From: Gemmobacter aquarius
Lineage (GTDB): Bacteria; Pseudomonadota; Alphaproteobacteria; Rhodobacterales; Rhodobacteraceae
Assembly (NCBI RefSeq): GCF_003060865.1
Contig: NZ_CP028918.1
Span: forward strand, 690,001-754,000
Reading direction: 5' to 3'
DNA: 64,000 nt
Of the stretch, positions 8,226 to 18,403 are shown in pieces. The stretch's first letter is position 1; every line of letters begins with the position of its first letter. The notes beneath the pieces were generated by a model. The model saw only the letters and a list, made by a program, of their open reading frames with translations. It ran no database searches and was not told the origin of the DNA. A program made the position numbers and the translations under genes.

Positions 8226-11200
8226 ATGGAATTCAGAACGGTCGGGGTGGTTCCCGGAGCGCGCTTCGGCGTGCCGATGCCACAATCTTCGCTGCTTATC
8301 GAACCCGGTGGCACTGTGCTGCGGGTGTTCAACCCCGTACAGGGGGAAACGGTACGCGTGGCGCTTTCGTCGACCGCGCTGTCGACCGTGCTGGGGTTTT
8401 CCAATCACGGCACGGCACGCAACGCGGTGACGGTGGGGGGTGAGGCAGGGAGCCTCGCGACCGACCTTATGGCCAGTGCGCGCATGGCGCCCGGCGTGGC
8501 GATGACGGGGTATCTTGCGCCCGGTGCTGCCAGCCCGGTGCAGGCGGTCACGCTGATGGCGGTTGGTGTGGGCGGGACCGATTATATGGTCGCCTCGCGC
8601 CCTGCGGGTGCAGGGATCGAGGTGTTCCGTATCGATGCGGGTCAGGCCCTGACGCGGGTGGCGGTGGTGGCCGATACGGCGACCATCGCGGCTGCGGGCG
8701 TGTCGGCCATGGCCTGCGCCGAGGTCGGGGGCGAGATGGTGGTCTTTGCCGCATCCGCGACCGAGCATGGCATCACATCCTACCGGATGACGGCTGCGGG
8801 CGGGCTGGCCGTGGCCGACACCAAGGGCGCCGCGCAAGAAGTGCCCGTGCAGGGGATCACCGTGCTGAAGACGGTGCAGGCGGGCGGCGAGACATGGTTG
8901 ATCGCGGGGGCGGCGGGGTCGTCGAGCCTGACGGTGTTCCGCATCGCGGCGGGCGGTGTGATGGTGCCGGTGGACCATGTGATCGACGAGCTGGGCACGC
9001 GCTTTGCCGGCGTTGCGGCGCTCGATGCCGTTGTGGTGGGCGACCGGGTCTTTGTCGTCGCGGCGGGTTCGGATGACGGGATCACGCTTTTGACGCTGCT
9101 GCCGGATGGTACGCTGCTGCATCTCGCCTCGCTCGCGGACAGCACGGGCATGGCGCTGGCCAAGGTGTCGGACCTGCGGATCGGGGTGGCCGACGGGCAA
9201 TTGCAGATCTTTGCCCTGTCCGGGGCCGAGGCGGGGCTGTCGCAGCTTTCGGTCGATCTGCGCGCGCTTGGTGTTCTGGGGCAAACTGGCACGGGCGGGG
9301 ATGATCTGCTGGTCGCGCCCGCCGGTGGCGGCGTCGTTTCGGGCGCGGCGGGGCGCGACATTCTGCTGGACGGCGCGGCGAACGACACGCTGACCGGCGG
9401 GGCGGGGGCGGATATCTTCGTGCTGACCGCCGACGGGCGCCGCGACGTGATTGCGGATTTCGATATCACGCAAGACCGGATCGACCTGACGCGCTGGATG
9501 TATTTCCGCAACTCGGGCCAGCTTGAAATCACCCCGACCGCGACGGGGGCTGTCTTGCGCTTTTGGGGCGAAGAGCTGGAACTACGCAACATCACCGGCC
9601 AGCCCTTTCTCGCGGCAGACCTGCGGGCGCTGGATTTCGGGGCCATGTCCCGGATGCCGTTCGTGCCCGTGGTGCTTGAGCCCGATCCTGTCGATACCCG
9701 GATTATGGGAACCGCAGGCAACGACACGCTGGCGGGAACCGAGGCGGCGGATGTCATGGCCGGTCTGGCGGGCGACGACGTTATCCTTGCCAGCGCCGGT
9801 GCCGACACGATTTCGGGCGGGGATGGCCGCGATTGGCTGAGCTATGCGGGTTTTACCGCTGCGGTGGCGATCGACCAGCGCAATTGGGCGCGAAGCTCGG
9901 CCAATGTGCGGGAAGACGCTATCGATGGCATCGAAGGCTTTATCGGCACCGGATCGGGCGACACGATGACCGGAACCTCGCGCCCCGCCGCCTTTCGCGG
10001 CGAAGGGGGCAATGACCTGCTGGTCAGCGGGACTGCGGGCGGAACGCTGGACGGCGGGGCTGGCCACGACACGCTGACGGGGGGGACAGGGGCAGACTGG
10101 CTGTCGGGCGGCACGGGCGACGACAGTATCGAGGGCGGTGCGGGCAACGACACCGCCGAAGGCGGCACGGGCGACGACCTTATCTGGGGCGGTGCCGGGC
10201 TTGATGTGCTGTCCGGCGGCGAGGGTGACGAGTTTCTCTATGGCGGTGACGGTGGCGATTCGGTCACGGGCGGCGCTGGCAACGACTGGCTTTATGGCGG
10301 GCTCGGGGATGACACGCTTGACGGGTCGGACGGGAACGATTGGCTCTGGGGCGATGCCGGCAACGACACGCTCGAGGGCGGTGCGGGCAACGACATTCTG
10401 GTCGGGGATACGGGAAACAGCCTTTTGTCGGGCGGCGCGGGCGACGACCTTATGCTCGGCGGCGACGGGGTCGATGTCATGGTGGACGGTACCGGAAACG
10501 ACACCATGCTCGGGGGTGGCGGGTCTGATATCGTCTGGGCCTCGGACGGGATCGACTGGCTGTTCGGCGACGACGGTGACGATACGGTCGGGGGCGGCGC
10601 GGGCAACGATTACCTGTTCGGCGGGGCAGGGGCCGATTACATCGATGGCAGCGACGGCGACAACTACATCGACGGCAGCGACGGCGGCGATACCATCGTG
10701 GGGGGCAACGCGGTCGACCTGATGTTCGGGGGGGCGGGGAATGACTTTTTCCGCGCCGAGGGCGGAAACGATTACATCGACGGCAGCACGGGCGACGATT
10801 ATGTCGATGCCGGTGCTGGCAATGACATCGTGATCGCCGGAGCGGGGGCCGATCGGGTGCTGGCAGGCGCGGGCAATGATTTCGTGATGGGCGATGCCGG
10901 CAACGACCTGCTTTCGGGTATGGCGGGATCGGACTTCATGCTGGGCGGCGACGGGCGCGATACGCTCGACGGAGGGGCGGGCATCGACGTGCTGTTCGGC
11001 GGTGCGGATGCCGATGTGTTTTTGTTCACCAACCTTGCCAATGCGGAATTCGATCTGGTGCGCGATTTTCAGGACGGGATCGACCGGATCCAGCTGAACG
11101 GGTTGCCCGAAGCCACCGGTGCCGCAAAGTTCGGCGGGCTTTTCATCCGCGATGTCACGGTGGGCGGGCTTGCCTGCGCCGATATCATCCGCTTCGGTTC

Positions 11201-11264
11201 GGTGATCCGCGTCGAGGGGATCACCGCCGCGAAACTGACGATCACGGATTTCCTGTTCGGCTAG
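8226..11264 (+). CDS. Large RTX (hemolysin-type calcium-binding) secreted protein
   Basis: A 1012-residue acidic protein. Residues 1 to about 345 are a beta-rich region with repeating VFRI/ITSYRM strands, probably a beta-propeller; from about 350 to 440 there is a first RTX-like block with the ADIFVLTADGRRDVIADFD segment; residues 490-990 hold many glycine/aspartate nonapeptides such as GGAGNDTLEGGAGND. The C-terminal part ends in a hydrophobic strand followed by ITDFLFG. No N-terminal signal peptide is present. RTX proteins leave the cell by type I secretion using a C-terminal signal and fold on binding calcium outside. No ABC/membrane-fusion secretion genes are nearby. ATG at 8226 is preferred; a GTG at 8217 is also in frame. 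Confidence 0.92.
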   Translation: MEFRTVGVVPGARFGVPMPQSSLLIEPGGTVLRVFNPVQGETVRVALSSTALSTVLGFSNHGTARNAVTVGGEAGSLATDLMASARMAPGVAMTGYLAPGAASPVQAVTLMAVGVGGTDYMVASRPAGAGIEVFRIDAGQALTRVAVVADTATIAAAGVSAMACAEVGGEMVVFAASATEHGITSYRMTAAGGLAVADTKGAAQEVPVQGITVLKTVQAGGETWLIAGAAGSSSLTVFRIAAGGVMVPVDHVIDELGTRFAGVAALDAVVVGDRVFVVAAGSDDGITLLTLLPDGTLLHLASLADSTGMALAKVSDLRIGVADGQLQIFALSGAEAGLSQLSVDLRALGVLGQTGTGGDDLLVAPAGGGVVSGAAGRDILLDGAANDTLTGGAGADIFVLTADGRRDVIADFDITQDRIDLTRWMYFRNSGQLEITPTATGAVLRFWGEELELRNITGQPFLAADLRALDFGAMSRMPFVPVVLEPDPVDTRIMGTAGNDTLAGTEAADVMAGLAGDDVILASAGADTISGGDGRDWLSYAGFTAAVAIDQRNWARSSANVREDAIDGIEGFIGTGSGDTMTGTSRPAAFRGEGGNDLLVSGTAGGTLDGGAGHDTLTGGTGADWLSGGTGDDSIEGGAGNDTAEGGTGDDLIWGGAGLDVLSGGEGDEFLYGGDGGDSVTGGAGNDWLYGGLGDDTLDGSDGNDWLWGDAGNDTLEGGAGNDILVGDTGNSLLSGGAGDDLMLGGDGVDVMVDGTGNDTMLGGGGSDIVWASDGIDWLFGDDGDDTVGGGAGNDYLFGGAGADYIDGSDGDNYIDGSDGGDTIVGGNAVDLMFGGAGNDFFRAEGGNDYIDGSTGDDYVDAGAGNDIVIAGAGADRVLAGAGNDFVMGDAGNDLLSGMAGSDFMLGGDGRDTLDGGAGIDVLFGGADADVFLFTNLANAEFDLVRDFQDGIDRIQLNGLPEATGAAKFGGLFIRDVTVGGLACADIIRFGSVIRVEGITAAKLTITDFLFG

Positions 11265-11282
11265 GGTGGGCCAGCCTCCGGT

Positions 11283-12587
11283 CTAGCGACCGACGCCGGT
11301 ATATGCGGTAAAGCCTGCGGACAGCGCATCGTCGCGGGTGTAGATATTGCGAAGGTCGGCCATGCGCGGGCTTTCCATCTTGCGGGCGAGTTTGTCCAGA
11401 TCGAGCGCGCGGAATTCGTTCCATTCGGTCAGGATCACCACCACATCGGCGCCCTGCGCGGCCTGATAGGCGTTTTCGCACCATTTCACGCCGGGCAGCA
11501 GCGCCTCGCCCTCGCGCTGGCCTTCGGGGTCGGTCACGCGGACCTTGGCACCGCCACCCACCAGCGCGGGCACGATGGTAAGCGAAGGCGCGTCGCGCAT
11601 GTCGTCGGTGTTGGGTTTGAAGGTGACACCAAGCACCGCCACGGTCTTGCCGTTGACCGAGCCGTCGCAGAGGTCGACGATCTTGTCGATCATGCGGGCT
11701 TTCACCTCTTCGTTCACGCGGATCACGGTTTCGGTGATCTGCATGGGCACGGCGTGATCTTGGCCGATGCGGGCGAGGGCCTTGGTATCTTTGGGAAAAC
11801 ACGATCCGCCATAGCCGGGGCCCGCGTGCAGGAACTTGTTGCCGATGCGACCGTCAAGCCCGATGCCCTTGGACACCGATTTGATGTCGGCCCCGACCTT
11901 TTCGCATAGGGCGGCGATTTCGTTGATGAAGGTGATCTTGGTCGCAAGGAAGGCGTTGGCGGCGTATTTGATCATCTCGGCGGATTCGAGGCCGGTGAAG
12001 ACGATGGGAAATTCGCGCAGGAAAAGCGGGCGGTAGATGTCGGACATCACCTTTTTCGCGCGGTCGGATTCCACCCCGACAACCACGCGGTCGGGGCGCA
12101 TGAAATCGTCGATGGCAGCACCCTCGCGCAGGAATTCGGGGTTCGAGGCCACGTCGAATTGCGCTGCGGGGTTTGCGGCCGCCACGGCTTCGGCCACCTT
12201 GCGGTTGGTGCCGACGGGGACGGTGGATTTGGTGACGATGACCGAATAGCCGGTCAGCGCCGCGCCGATTTCGGCGGCGGCGGCCATGACATAGGTCAGG
12301 TCGGCATGGCCGTCGCCGCGCCGCGTGGGGGTGCCCACGGCGATGAAGACGGCATCGGCCCCCGCCACGGCTTCGGCCAGATCGAGGGTAAAGGACAGAC
12401 GGCCTGCGGCGACGTTCTTGGCCATGAGATCTTGCAGGCCCGGCTCGAAAATTGGCACCTCGCCTGCGCGGAGGCGGTCGATCTTGGAGGGATCCTTGTC
12501 GACGCAGATCACGTCATGGCCAAAATCGGAAAAGCAGACGCCAGAGACGAGGCCGACATAGCCCGTGCCGATCATTGCGATTTTCAT
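11283..12587 (-). CDS. ugd: UDP-glucose 6-dehydrogenase
   Basis: A 434-residue cytosolic enzyme that oxidises UDP-glucose twice with NAD to UDP-glucuronate for surface polysaccharides. The N-terminal MKIAMIGTGYVGLVSGVCF segment is the Rossmann dinucleotide site, and the catalytic cysteine is in GPGYGGSCFPKDT at about residue 265. The frame runs upstream to 12668, but the ATG at 12587 begins exactly at the Rossmann strand and was chosen. It converges on the RTX gene with an 18-base gap. The epimerase galE lies 1.7 kb away, consistent with an envelope-sugar role. Confidence 0.95.
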   Translation of the reverse strand: MKIAMIGTGYVGLVSGVCFSDFGHDVICVDKDPSKIDRLRAGEVPIFEPGLQDLMAKNVAAGRLSFTLDLAEAVAGADAVFIAVGTPTRRGDGHADLTYVMAAAAEIGAALTGYSVIVTKSTVPVGTNRKVAEAVAAANPAAQFDVASNPEFLREGAAIDDFMRPDRVVVGVESDRAKKVMSDIYRPLFLREFPIVFTGLESAEMIKYAANAFLATKITFINEIAALCEKVGADIKSVSKGIGLDGRIGNKFLHAGPGYGGSCFPKDTKALARIGQDHAVPMQITETVIRVNEEVKARMIDKIVDLCDGSVNGKTVAVLGVTFKPNTDDMRDAPSLTIVPALVGGGAKVRVTDPEGQREGEALLPGVKWCENAYQAAQGADVVVILTEWNEFRALDLDKLARKMESPRMADLRNIYTRDDALSAGFTAYTGVGR

Positions 12588-12635
12588 GGGGAAGCCTTTA
12601 CCGGAGGTCGGAATTTGGCCTCGGTTTAAGGGCAA

Positions 12636-12666
12636 GCCCGCCCCGCTGTCAATTTGCGGGGCGGGC
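12636..12666 (-). terminator. Hairpin between the DUF2793 gene and ugd
   Basis: A perfect 11-bp stem (gcccgccccgc with gcggggcgggc) and a 9-base AT-rich loop. It lies 38 bases downstream of the DUF2793 stop and 49 bases upstream of the ugd start on the same (minus) strand, so it likely ends the first transcript or tunes expression of ugd. Confidence 0.75.
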
Positions 12667-12704
12667 ATCGGCGATATTCCGTTTCCGGCGGGCCTGCGTG
12701 CCGG

Positions 12705-14132
12705 TCAGACCCAGCGCCCGACCGCCATGAGAGATGCTGCAATGGCAGAGGCCTGACTGGTCGCAGCACAGCCGCGCAGGCTGATCGCGGTCAGGCTTGG
12801 TGCGGCGGCGGTCAGCCATGCGCCGGTGCTGGCGGGAAGGCCGCTTACCACAGGCGCGACCGCAAAGGCGGCAGGGAAGGTCCAGATCGCGTTGACCGAG
12901 CCTTGGAAGATCGCGCCGCTGGCGAGGTTGATCGGCCCGATGTTCAGGCTAAAGGTGCAGATCTGGGTGCCGTCGGCAAAGCGGATGAAATCGCCGTTGG
13001 CGGTGCTGCCACGCTGGATCACCGCGCCCGTGGGTTGGCCTGCCGCCATGGCGACCGTGCCTGTGACGGGCAGGCTGCGCGACCATGTGCTCCAGCCTGC
13101 GCCCGCGTTGCGGCGGGTCCATTCGGTGGCCGTGTCGGTTTGCAGCCAGCGTTGCAGGATGAATGCGGCGTCGGGGCGCAGGACGGTCAGGATGCCGAGG
13201 CGGGTGGCGGCATTTGTGGCGACCGGCGGCCATGTGCCCGTGGTGCTGACATCGACCGTGCGCCATGTGCCCGAAAGCGTGGTGGTGGCGTCGAGGTTGG
13301 CGATCAGCGGGGCGCTGGTCGAGCCGAGGCCGAAGGCACCGGTGACGAGGAGTTTGCCTGCCGTGCCGTCTTGCACGTTGGCTTGCAGCGCGGCCCCCGT
13401 GACGTTTCCTGCGAGTGTTACGGGACCTGTCAGGGTCGTTGCGCCAGAAAGGGTTGTTGCACCGGACAGCGTGGTGTCGCCGCCCACGGTCAGGCCTTGT
13501 GGCAGGGTGACCGCGCCACTGGCTTGCATGGTCAGGCCGGTGGCAAAGGCGGTGCCGTCGCCGCTGACCTTGACCGACAGGTCGTTGTTGCCCGCAAGGC
13601 CTATTTCCGCGCGGCCGGAAAAGCCCGCTTGCAGCAGGATCGAGGCGGTGTCGCCCGCAGCGGCCTTGTTCAGGACCATGCGGTGGTCGGTTCCGGCGTG
13701 GCTGAACAGGCTGGCGGGCGAGACGACCGACAGGCGGTTGGTGGTATCGGGTGCCGTGCCGATGCCGAGGCGGGGCAGGGTTTCGGGCGGGCTGTCGGTG
13801 CGGAGCCAGAGGCCGTTGGTGACGGTGACAGTGACATCCTCGTCGGTGACGCGGGCGGTCCATCCTTCGCGGGGGATGATGAAAAGCCAGATGCCGCCCC
13901 AGAAGGCGGCGATGCGGCCATCCTGACCGGCCCAAGCCCCTGTCGGGTTCGCGGCTACGATGTAGCGGTCGCCCTCGGCCGGGACGGCGGGCGGGGTGGT
14001 GAGGTCGCGGTCGAGGACGGTAAGCTGCACGAGGATGTCGAGCAGGCGCAGCGCCTCGTTATGGGTGACGTGTTTTTGCGCCTGCGCCGGAAGGATCAGG
14101 GGCAGGCCAAGGATGGGGGTGTCGTCGGGCAT
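12705..14132 (-). CDS. DUF2793 protein with tail-fibre-like repeats
   Basis: A 475-residue protein. The first 85-95 residues are the DUF2793 domain found in alphaproteobacterial phage and gene-transfer-agent tail regions, with PAQAQKHVTHNEALRLLD near the start and the RYIVAANPTGAWAG and WLFIIPREGW segments. A middle part (about 220-270) contains a short repeated strand pattern, TTLSGATTLSGATTLTGPVT, that looks like a fibrous beta-helix; the C-terminal 150 residues resemble receptor-binding tips. No capsid, portal or tail genes are adjacent, so this is not an intact prophage. It sits between ugd and galE. Possible roles are a cell-surface adhesin or a stray tail-tip protein. Confidence 0.8.
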   Translation of the reverse strand: MPDDTPILGLPLILPAQAQKHVTHNEALRLLDILVQLTVLDRDLTTPPAVPAEGDRYIVAANPTGAWAGQDGRIAAFWGGIWLFIIPREGWTARVTDEDVTVTVTNGLWLRTDSPPETLPRLGIGTAPDTTNRLSVVSPASLFSHAGTDHRMVLNKAAAGDTASILLQAGFSGRAEIGLAGNNDLSVKVSGDGTAFATGLTMQASGAVTLPQGLTVGGDTTLSGATTLSGATTLTGPVTLAGNVTGAALQANVQDGTAGKLLVTGAFGLGSTSAPLIANLDATTTLSGTWRTVDVSTTGTWPPVATNAATRLGILTVLRPDAAFILQRWLQTDTATEWTRRNAGAGWSTWSRSLPVTGTVAMAAGQPTGAVIQRGSTANGDFIRFADGTQICTFSLNIGPINLASGAIFQGSVNAIWTFPAAFAVAPVVSGLPASTGAWLTAAAPSLTAISLRGCAATSQASAIAASLMAVGRWV

Positions 14133-14317
14133 TGCGGCCTCCGCTGGGATGATTGGCGGCCAAGGGTAGGGGCGGGTGGTAAGCAGAGCGTTGCGGCAGC
14201 GTGCGGCGGGATGTTGCGCGGGTGGTCGCAGTGCGTTTGCGGAACCAAAGCGCGTCTCGCGCCCTCTCGTCTTTGCGGCGCGCTGGCGTTAGCATCGGAG
14301 CAAAGGCGGAGGGTTTC

Positions 14318-15295
14318 GTGCCAGATCATGTGTTGGTGACGGGTGGGGCAGGCTATATCGGGGCGCATGCCTGCAAGGCTTTGGCGGCGGCGGGCTATGT
14401 GCCGGTGACATTCGACAACCTCTCTACCGGATGGGAGGCGGCGGTGCGTTACGGGCCGCTGGTCAAGGGCGACCTGATGGACCGCGCCAGCATCGACGTG
14501 GCCCTGGCGGAATGGAAGCCGGTGGCGGTGATGCATTTCGCGGCGCTGTCGCTTGTGGGCGAATCGATGCGCGATCCGGGGCTTTACTGGCGTGTGAACG
14601 TGGGCGGGGCGCTGAACCTGATCGAGGCTGCGATCGCGGCGGGTGTGCGGGATTTCGTGTTTTCGTCGACCTGCGCCACCTATGGCGATCAGGACGGGGT
14701 GGTGCTGGACGAGGACACGCCGCAGCGCCCGATCAACGCGTACGGTGCGTCAAAACTGGCGATCGAGCAGATGCTGGGAAATTTCCGCGCAAGCCACGGG
14801 CTGCGGACGGTGATCTTCCGCTATTTCAACGTGGCGGGCGCCGATCCTGATGGCGAGGTGGGCGAGCATCATGACCCCGAGACGCATCTGATCCCCCTGA
14901 TGCTGGATGCGGTGACCGGCAAGCGCGGGGCGCTGACGGTGTTCGGGTCGGATTACCCGACCGAAGACGGCACCTGCGTGCGCGATTACGTGCATGTGAC
15001 CGATCTGGCCGCGGCGCATGTGCTGGGCCTGCGCTGGTTGCAGGACGGGCGCGATCCGGCGGTGTTCTGTCTGGGCACGGGGCAGGGCTATTCGGTGCGC
15101 GAGGTTCTGGACCACGCGCGGGTGGTGACGAACCGCGCCGTGCCGGTTGTCGAGGGCGCGCGGCGGGCAGGCGACGCTGCCAAGCTCGTCTGCGGGTCGG
15201 AGCGGGCGGTGTCGGACCTCGGATGGGCACCTGCGCGCGGTCTTGGCGACATGATCCGCGACGCGTGGCACTGGTCACAGGCCCCGCGCTACTGA
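14318..15295 (+). CDS. galE: UDP-glucose 4-epimerase
   Basis: A 325-residue short-chain-dehydrogenase-fold enzyme that interconverts UDP-glucose and UDP-galactose with bound NAD. The N-terminal VLVTGGAGYIGAHAC segment is the dinucleotide site; the catalytic serine is in FSSTCATYG and the Tyr-x3-Lys pair in AYGASKLA at about residue 145; FRYFNVAGADPDGE is the conserved sugar-binding segment. The GTG at 14318 has a GGAGG site six bases before it; the frame extends upstream to 14201 but that part has no family match. It is divergent from the DUF2793 gene and convergent with the alcohol dehydrogenase. Confidence 0.95.
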   Translation: MPDHVLVTGGAGYIGAHACKALAAAGYVPVTFDNLSTGWEAAVRYGPLVKGDLMDRASIDVALAEWKPVAVMHFAALSLVGESMRDPGLYWRVNVGGALNLIEAAIAAGVRDFVFSSTCATYGDQDGVVLDEDTPQRPINAYGASKLAIEQMLGNFRASHGLRTVIFRYFNVAGADPDGEVGEHHDPETHLIPLMLDAVTGKRGALTVFGSDYPTEDGTCVRDYVHVTDLAAAHVLGLRWLQDGRDPAVFCLGTGQGYSVREVLDHARVVTNRAVPVVEGARRAGDAAKLVCGSERAVSDLGWAPARGLGDMIRDAWHWSQAPRY

Positions 15296-15303
15296 CGCAG
15301 GAC

Positions 15304-15322
15304 GAATTTTCTGCGAAAATTC
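15304..15322. repeat. Short perfect palindrome in the galE/adh gap
   Basis: An 8-bp stem GAATTTTC with GAAAATTC around the loop tgc, 8 bases after the galE stop. It lies between convergent genes and may act as a terminator in both directions. The same element in inverted orientation is found at 18334-18354. Confidence 0.8.
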
Positions 15323-15444
15323 TGCGCTTGTGCTTGCTGGCCTACGTGCCCGGTGACGCGTCGCAAGGAAGGGGCGCTGCCCCTCGCCCGCAGGCGGGCT
15401 CACCCCGGAGTATTTGTCGCAAGGATGAACGGGGGGCGTCGGGA

Positions 15445-16584
15445 TCAATTGGCGTCGTGAAGGATGTCCTGCAGATCGGCGAGCGAGAGCGGAACGGGGT
15501 TTCCCTTCATCGAGGACGAGGTTTGCGCGGCGGCTGCGGTTTCGGCATGCAGCGATGCGGGCAGGCCCTGCGCGGTGAGGGCGGGAAGGCCGTTCCGGCT
15601 TGCCCAGTCCGACAGCGTCCGGGGCGCGTCGTTTTGGCTTCCGCCGAGGGTCGCCGCGATGATCGCGCAAACCTCGTCGATCCGGCGGGCGGCTTCGCCC
15701 GTGCAGCGGGCGCGGTTCATGGCGAGGCTCGGGCCGAGGAGCACGCCGCAGACCGCGCCGTGGGCGGCAGGGGTGATGCCGCCGATCACGCCCGCAAGAC
15801 CGTGGACCACGCCGAGGCCCGCATTGGCAAGCGCCATGCCGCCGGTCAGGCTGGTCCATGCCAAGGCGTCGCGGGCGGCGGGGTCTTCGGCCTGCATCAG
15901 CCTTGCCAGTGCTTCGAGGCCCGTGGCGATGGCGGGACGGGTGATCGCGTCGGTGTAGAAGGTGGCCTTGGACGAGAGGTAAGGCTCGATCACCTGCGTC
16001 ACGGCGTCCAGGCCCGAGGCGAGGGTGACGCCGCGGGGGCAATGGTCGGTCAGGGCGGGGTCGACGATGGCGAGGGCGGCGAACATGCGGTCGTCGCGCA
16101 GGGATACCTTGCGCCCGTGGTCGGGCAGGCCGATCACGGCGTTCTTGGTCGCCTCGGCCCCGGTGCCTGCGGTGGTTGGCAGGGCGACGAAGGGCAACGG
16201 CGGGGCGGTCAGCGGCAGGGCGCGGCCGACGACCTCCAGATGGTCCATCGCGCCGCCGGTTGCCGGGACGAGGGCGGCCAGCGCCTTGCCGAGGTCGAGC
16301 GCAGCCCCCCCGCCGAGCGCGCAGATCCAGTCGGGGCGATGCGCCTTGGCCGCAAGCACAGCAGCCTCCAGCATGGAAAGCGTGGGTTCCCCCGTGCAGG
16401 GCAGGGCCAGCACATCGCAGCCAAGTGCTCCGAGGGCGTCAAGCAGCCAGCGCGCGCGGTCAGTGTTGGCGCCGTGGATCAGGACTCCGCGCATGCCGAA
16501 ACTGCCAAGCATGGCGGGTGCCTTGGCCGCCTCGCCCCGACCGAAAAGGATGCGCTGCGGACCGGCGATGGAAAAGGGCGTCAT
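15445..16584 (-). CDS. Iron-dependent alcohol dehydrogenase (maleylacetate-reductase-like)
   Basis: A 379-residue enzyme of the iron-containing alcohol dehydrogenase superfamily. The first domain has the cofactor strand ILFGRGEAAKAPAM and the GGGAALDLGKALAA loop; the all-helical second domain holds the metal-binding segments GLDAVTQVIEPYL and PAHGAVCGVLLGPSLAMN. The shape of the N-terminus (FGRG then a short beta-alpha repeat) is most like maleylacetate reductases or hydroxyacid-type members, but the substrate is not identifiable. The ATG at 16584 follows a GAAGG site by seven bases. It is downstream of glpK on the same strand, separated by a hairpin, so probably a separate unit. Confidence 0.85.
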   Translation of the reverse strand: MTPFSIAGPQRILFGRGEAAKAPAMLGSFGMRGVLIHGANTDRARWLLDALGALGCDVLALPCTGEPTLSMLEAAVLAAKAHRPDWICALGGGAALDLGKALAALVPATGGAMDHLEVVGRALPLTAPPLPFVALPTTAGTGAEATKNAVIGLPDHGRKVSLRDDRMFAALAIVDPALTDHCPRGVTLASGLDAVTQVIEPYLSSKATFYTDAITRPAIATGLEALARLMQAEDPAARDALAWTSLTGGMALANAGLGVVHGLAGVIGGITPAAHGAVCGVLLGPSLAMNRARCTGEAARRIDEVCAIIAATLGGSQNDAPRTLSDWASRNGLPALTAQGLPASLHAETAAAAQTSSSMKGNPVPLSLADLQDILHDAN

Positions 16585-16648
16585 GCGTGACCTTCGGGGG
16601 TTCGCCGTCATCTCCCTTTGCCGGACTGGCATCGGAAACAACGGCCTG

Positions 16649-16671
16649 GTTTCACCTTTGCTCAAATACTC
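16649..16671. repeat. 23-bp dispersed repeat, copy 1
   Basis: A 23-base sequence beginning gtttcacctttg and ending caaatactc. An identical copy lies at 28097-28119. Both are intergenic. The core caaatactc also occurs inverted at about 15410 (gagtatttg). Probably a short family-wide intergenic element. Confidence 0.75.
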
Positions 16672-16717
16672 GTCTTGCGACGCTGCTCGCAATCGCGGGC
16701 TTTGCCGATACGTCGCG

Positions 16718-16738
16718 CCCTCCCCCGTGGGGGGAGGG
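16718..16738 (-). terminator. Hairpin downstream of glpK
   Basis: A 9-bp stem ccctccccc with gggggaggg and a three-base loop, starting 34 bases after the glpK stop on the minus strand. It probably marks the end of the glycerol operon. Confidence 0.65.
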
Positions 16739-16771
16739 ACGGGGTGGGGGGCAACCTGCGCGACGTGTCGG

Positions 16772-18256
<1,485 letters not shown>

Positions 18257-18333
18257 CGGCTTGGTCCTCGGGTCCGCTGGCGGCGGACAGATCGTAACGG
18301 GTCAGGGAATGGGGTGCGAGAGGGGCAGGGCCA

Positions 18334-18354
18334 AGAATTTTCGCAGAAAATTCT
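18334..18354. repeat. Short perfect palindrome upstream of glpK
   Basis: A 9-bp stem AGAATTTTC with GAAAATTCT around gca. It is the reverse complement of the element at 15304-15322. It lies in the glpV-glpK gap. Confidence 0.8.
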
Positions 18355-18370
18355 ACCACCGCCGCAGCGC

Positions 18371-18396
18371 GGGGCGGACGGTTTCCCGTCCGCCCC
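18371..18396 (-). terminator. Strong hairpin between glpV and glpK
   Basis: A perfect 11-bp stem, ggggcggacgg with ccgtccgcccc, and a four-base loop, starting just 7 bases after the glpV stop. In binding-protein operons such structures often stabilise the binding-protein message and reduce read-through into the following gene. Confidence 0.8.
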
Positions 18397-18403
18397 TTTG
18401 GCA

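Noticed and set aside
9690..11000. Dense short DNA repeats that resemble a tandem repeat or CRISPR-like array
   Set aside because: They encode the RTX nonapeptides; spacing is 27 bases or multiples with continuous coding and no spacers.
12654..14339. A 561-codon plus-strand frame opposite the DUF2793 gene
   Set aside because: Glycine/arginine/alanine-rich composition, no domain, and wholly antisense to a recognised protein.
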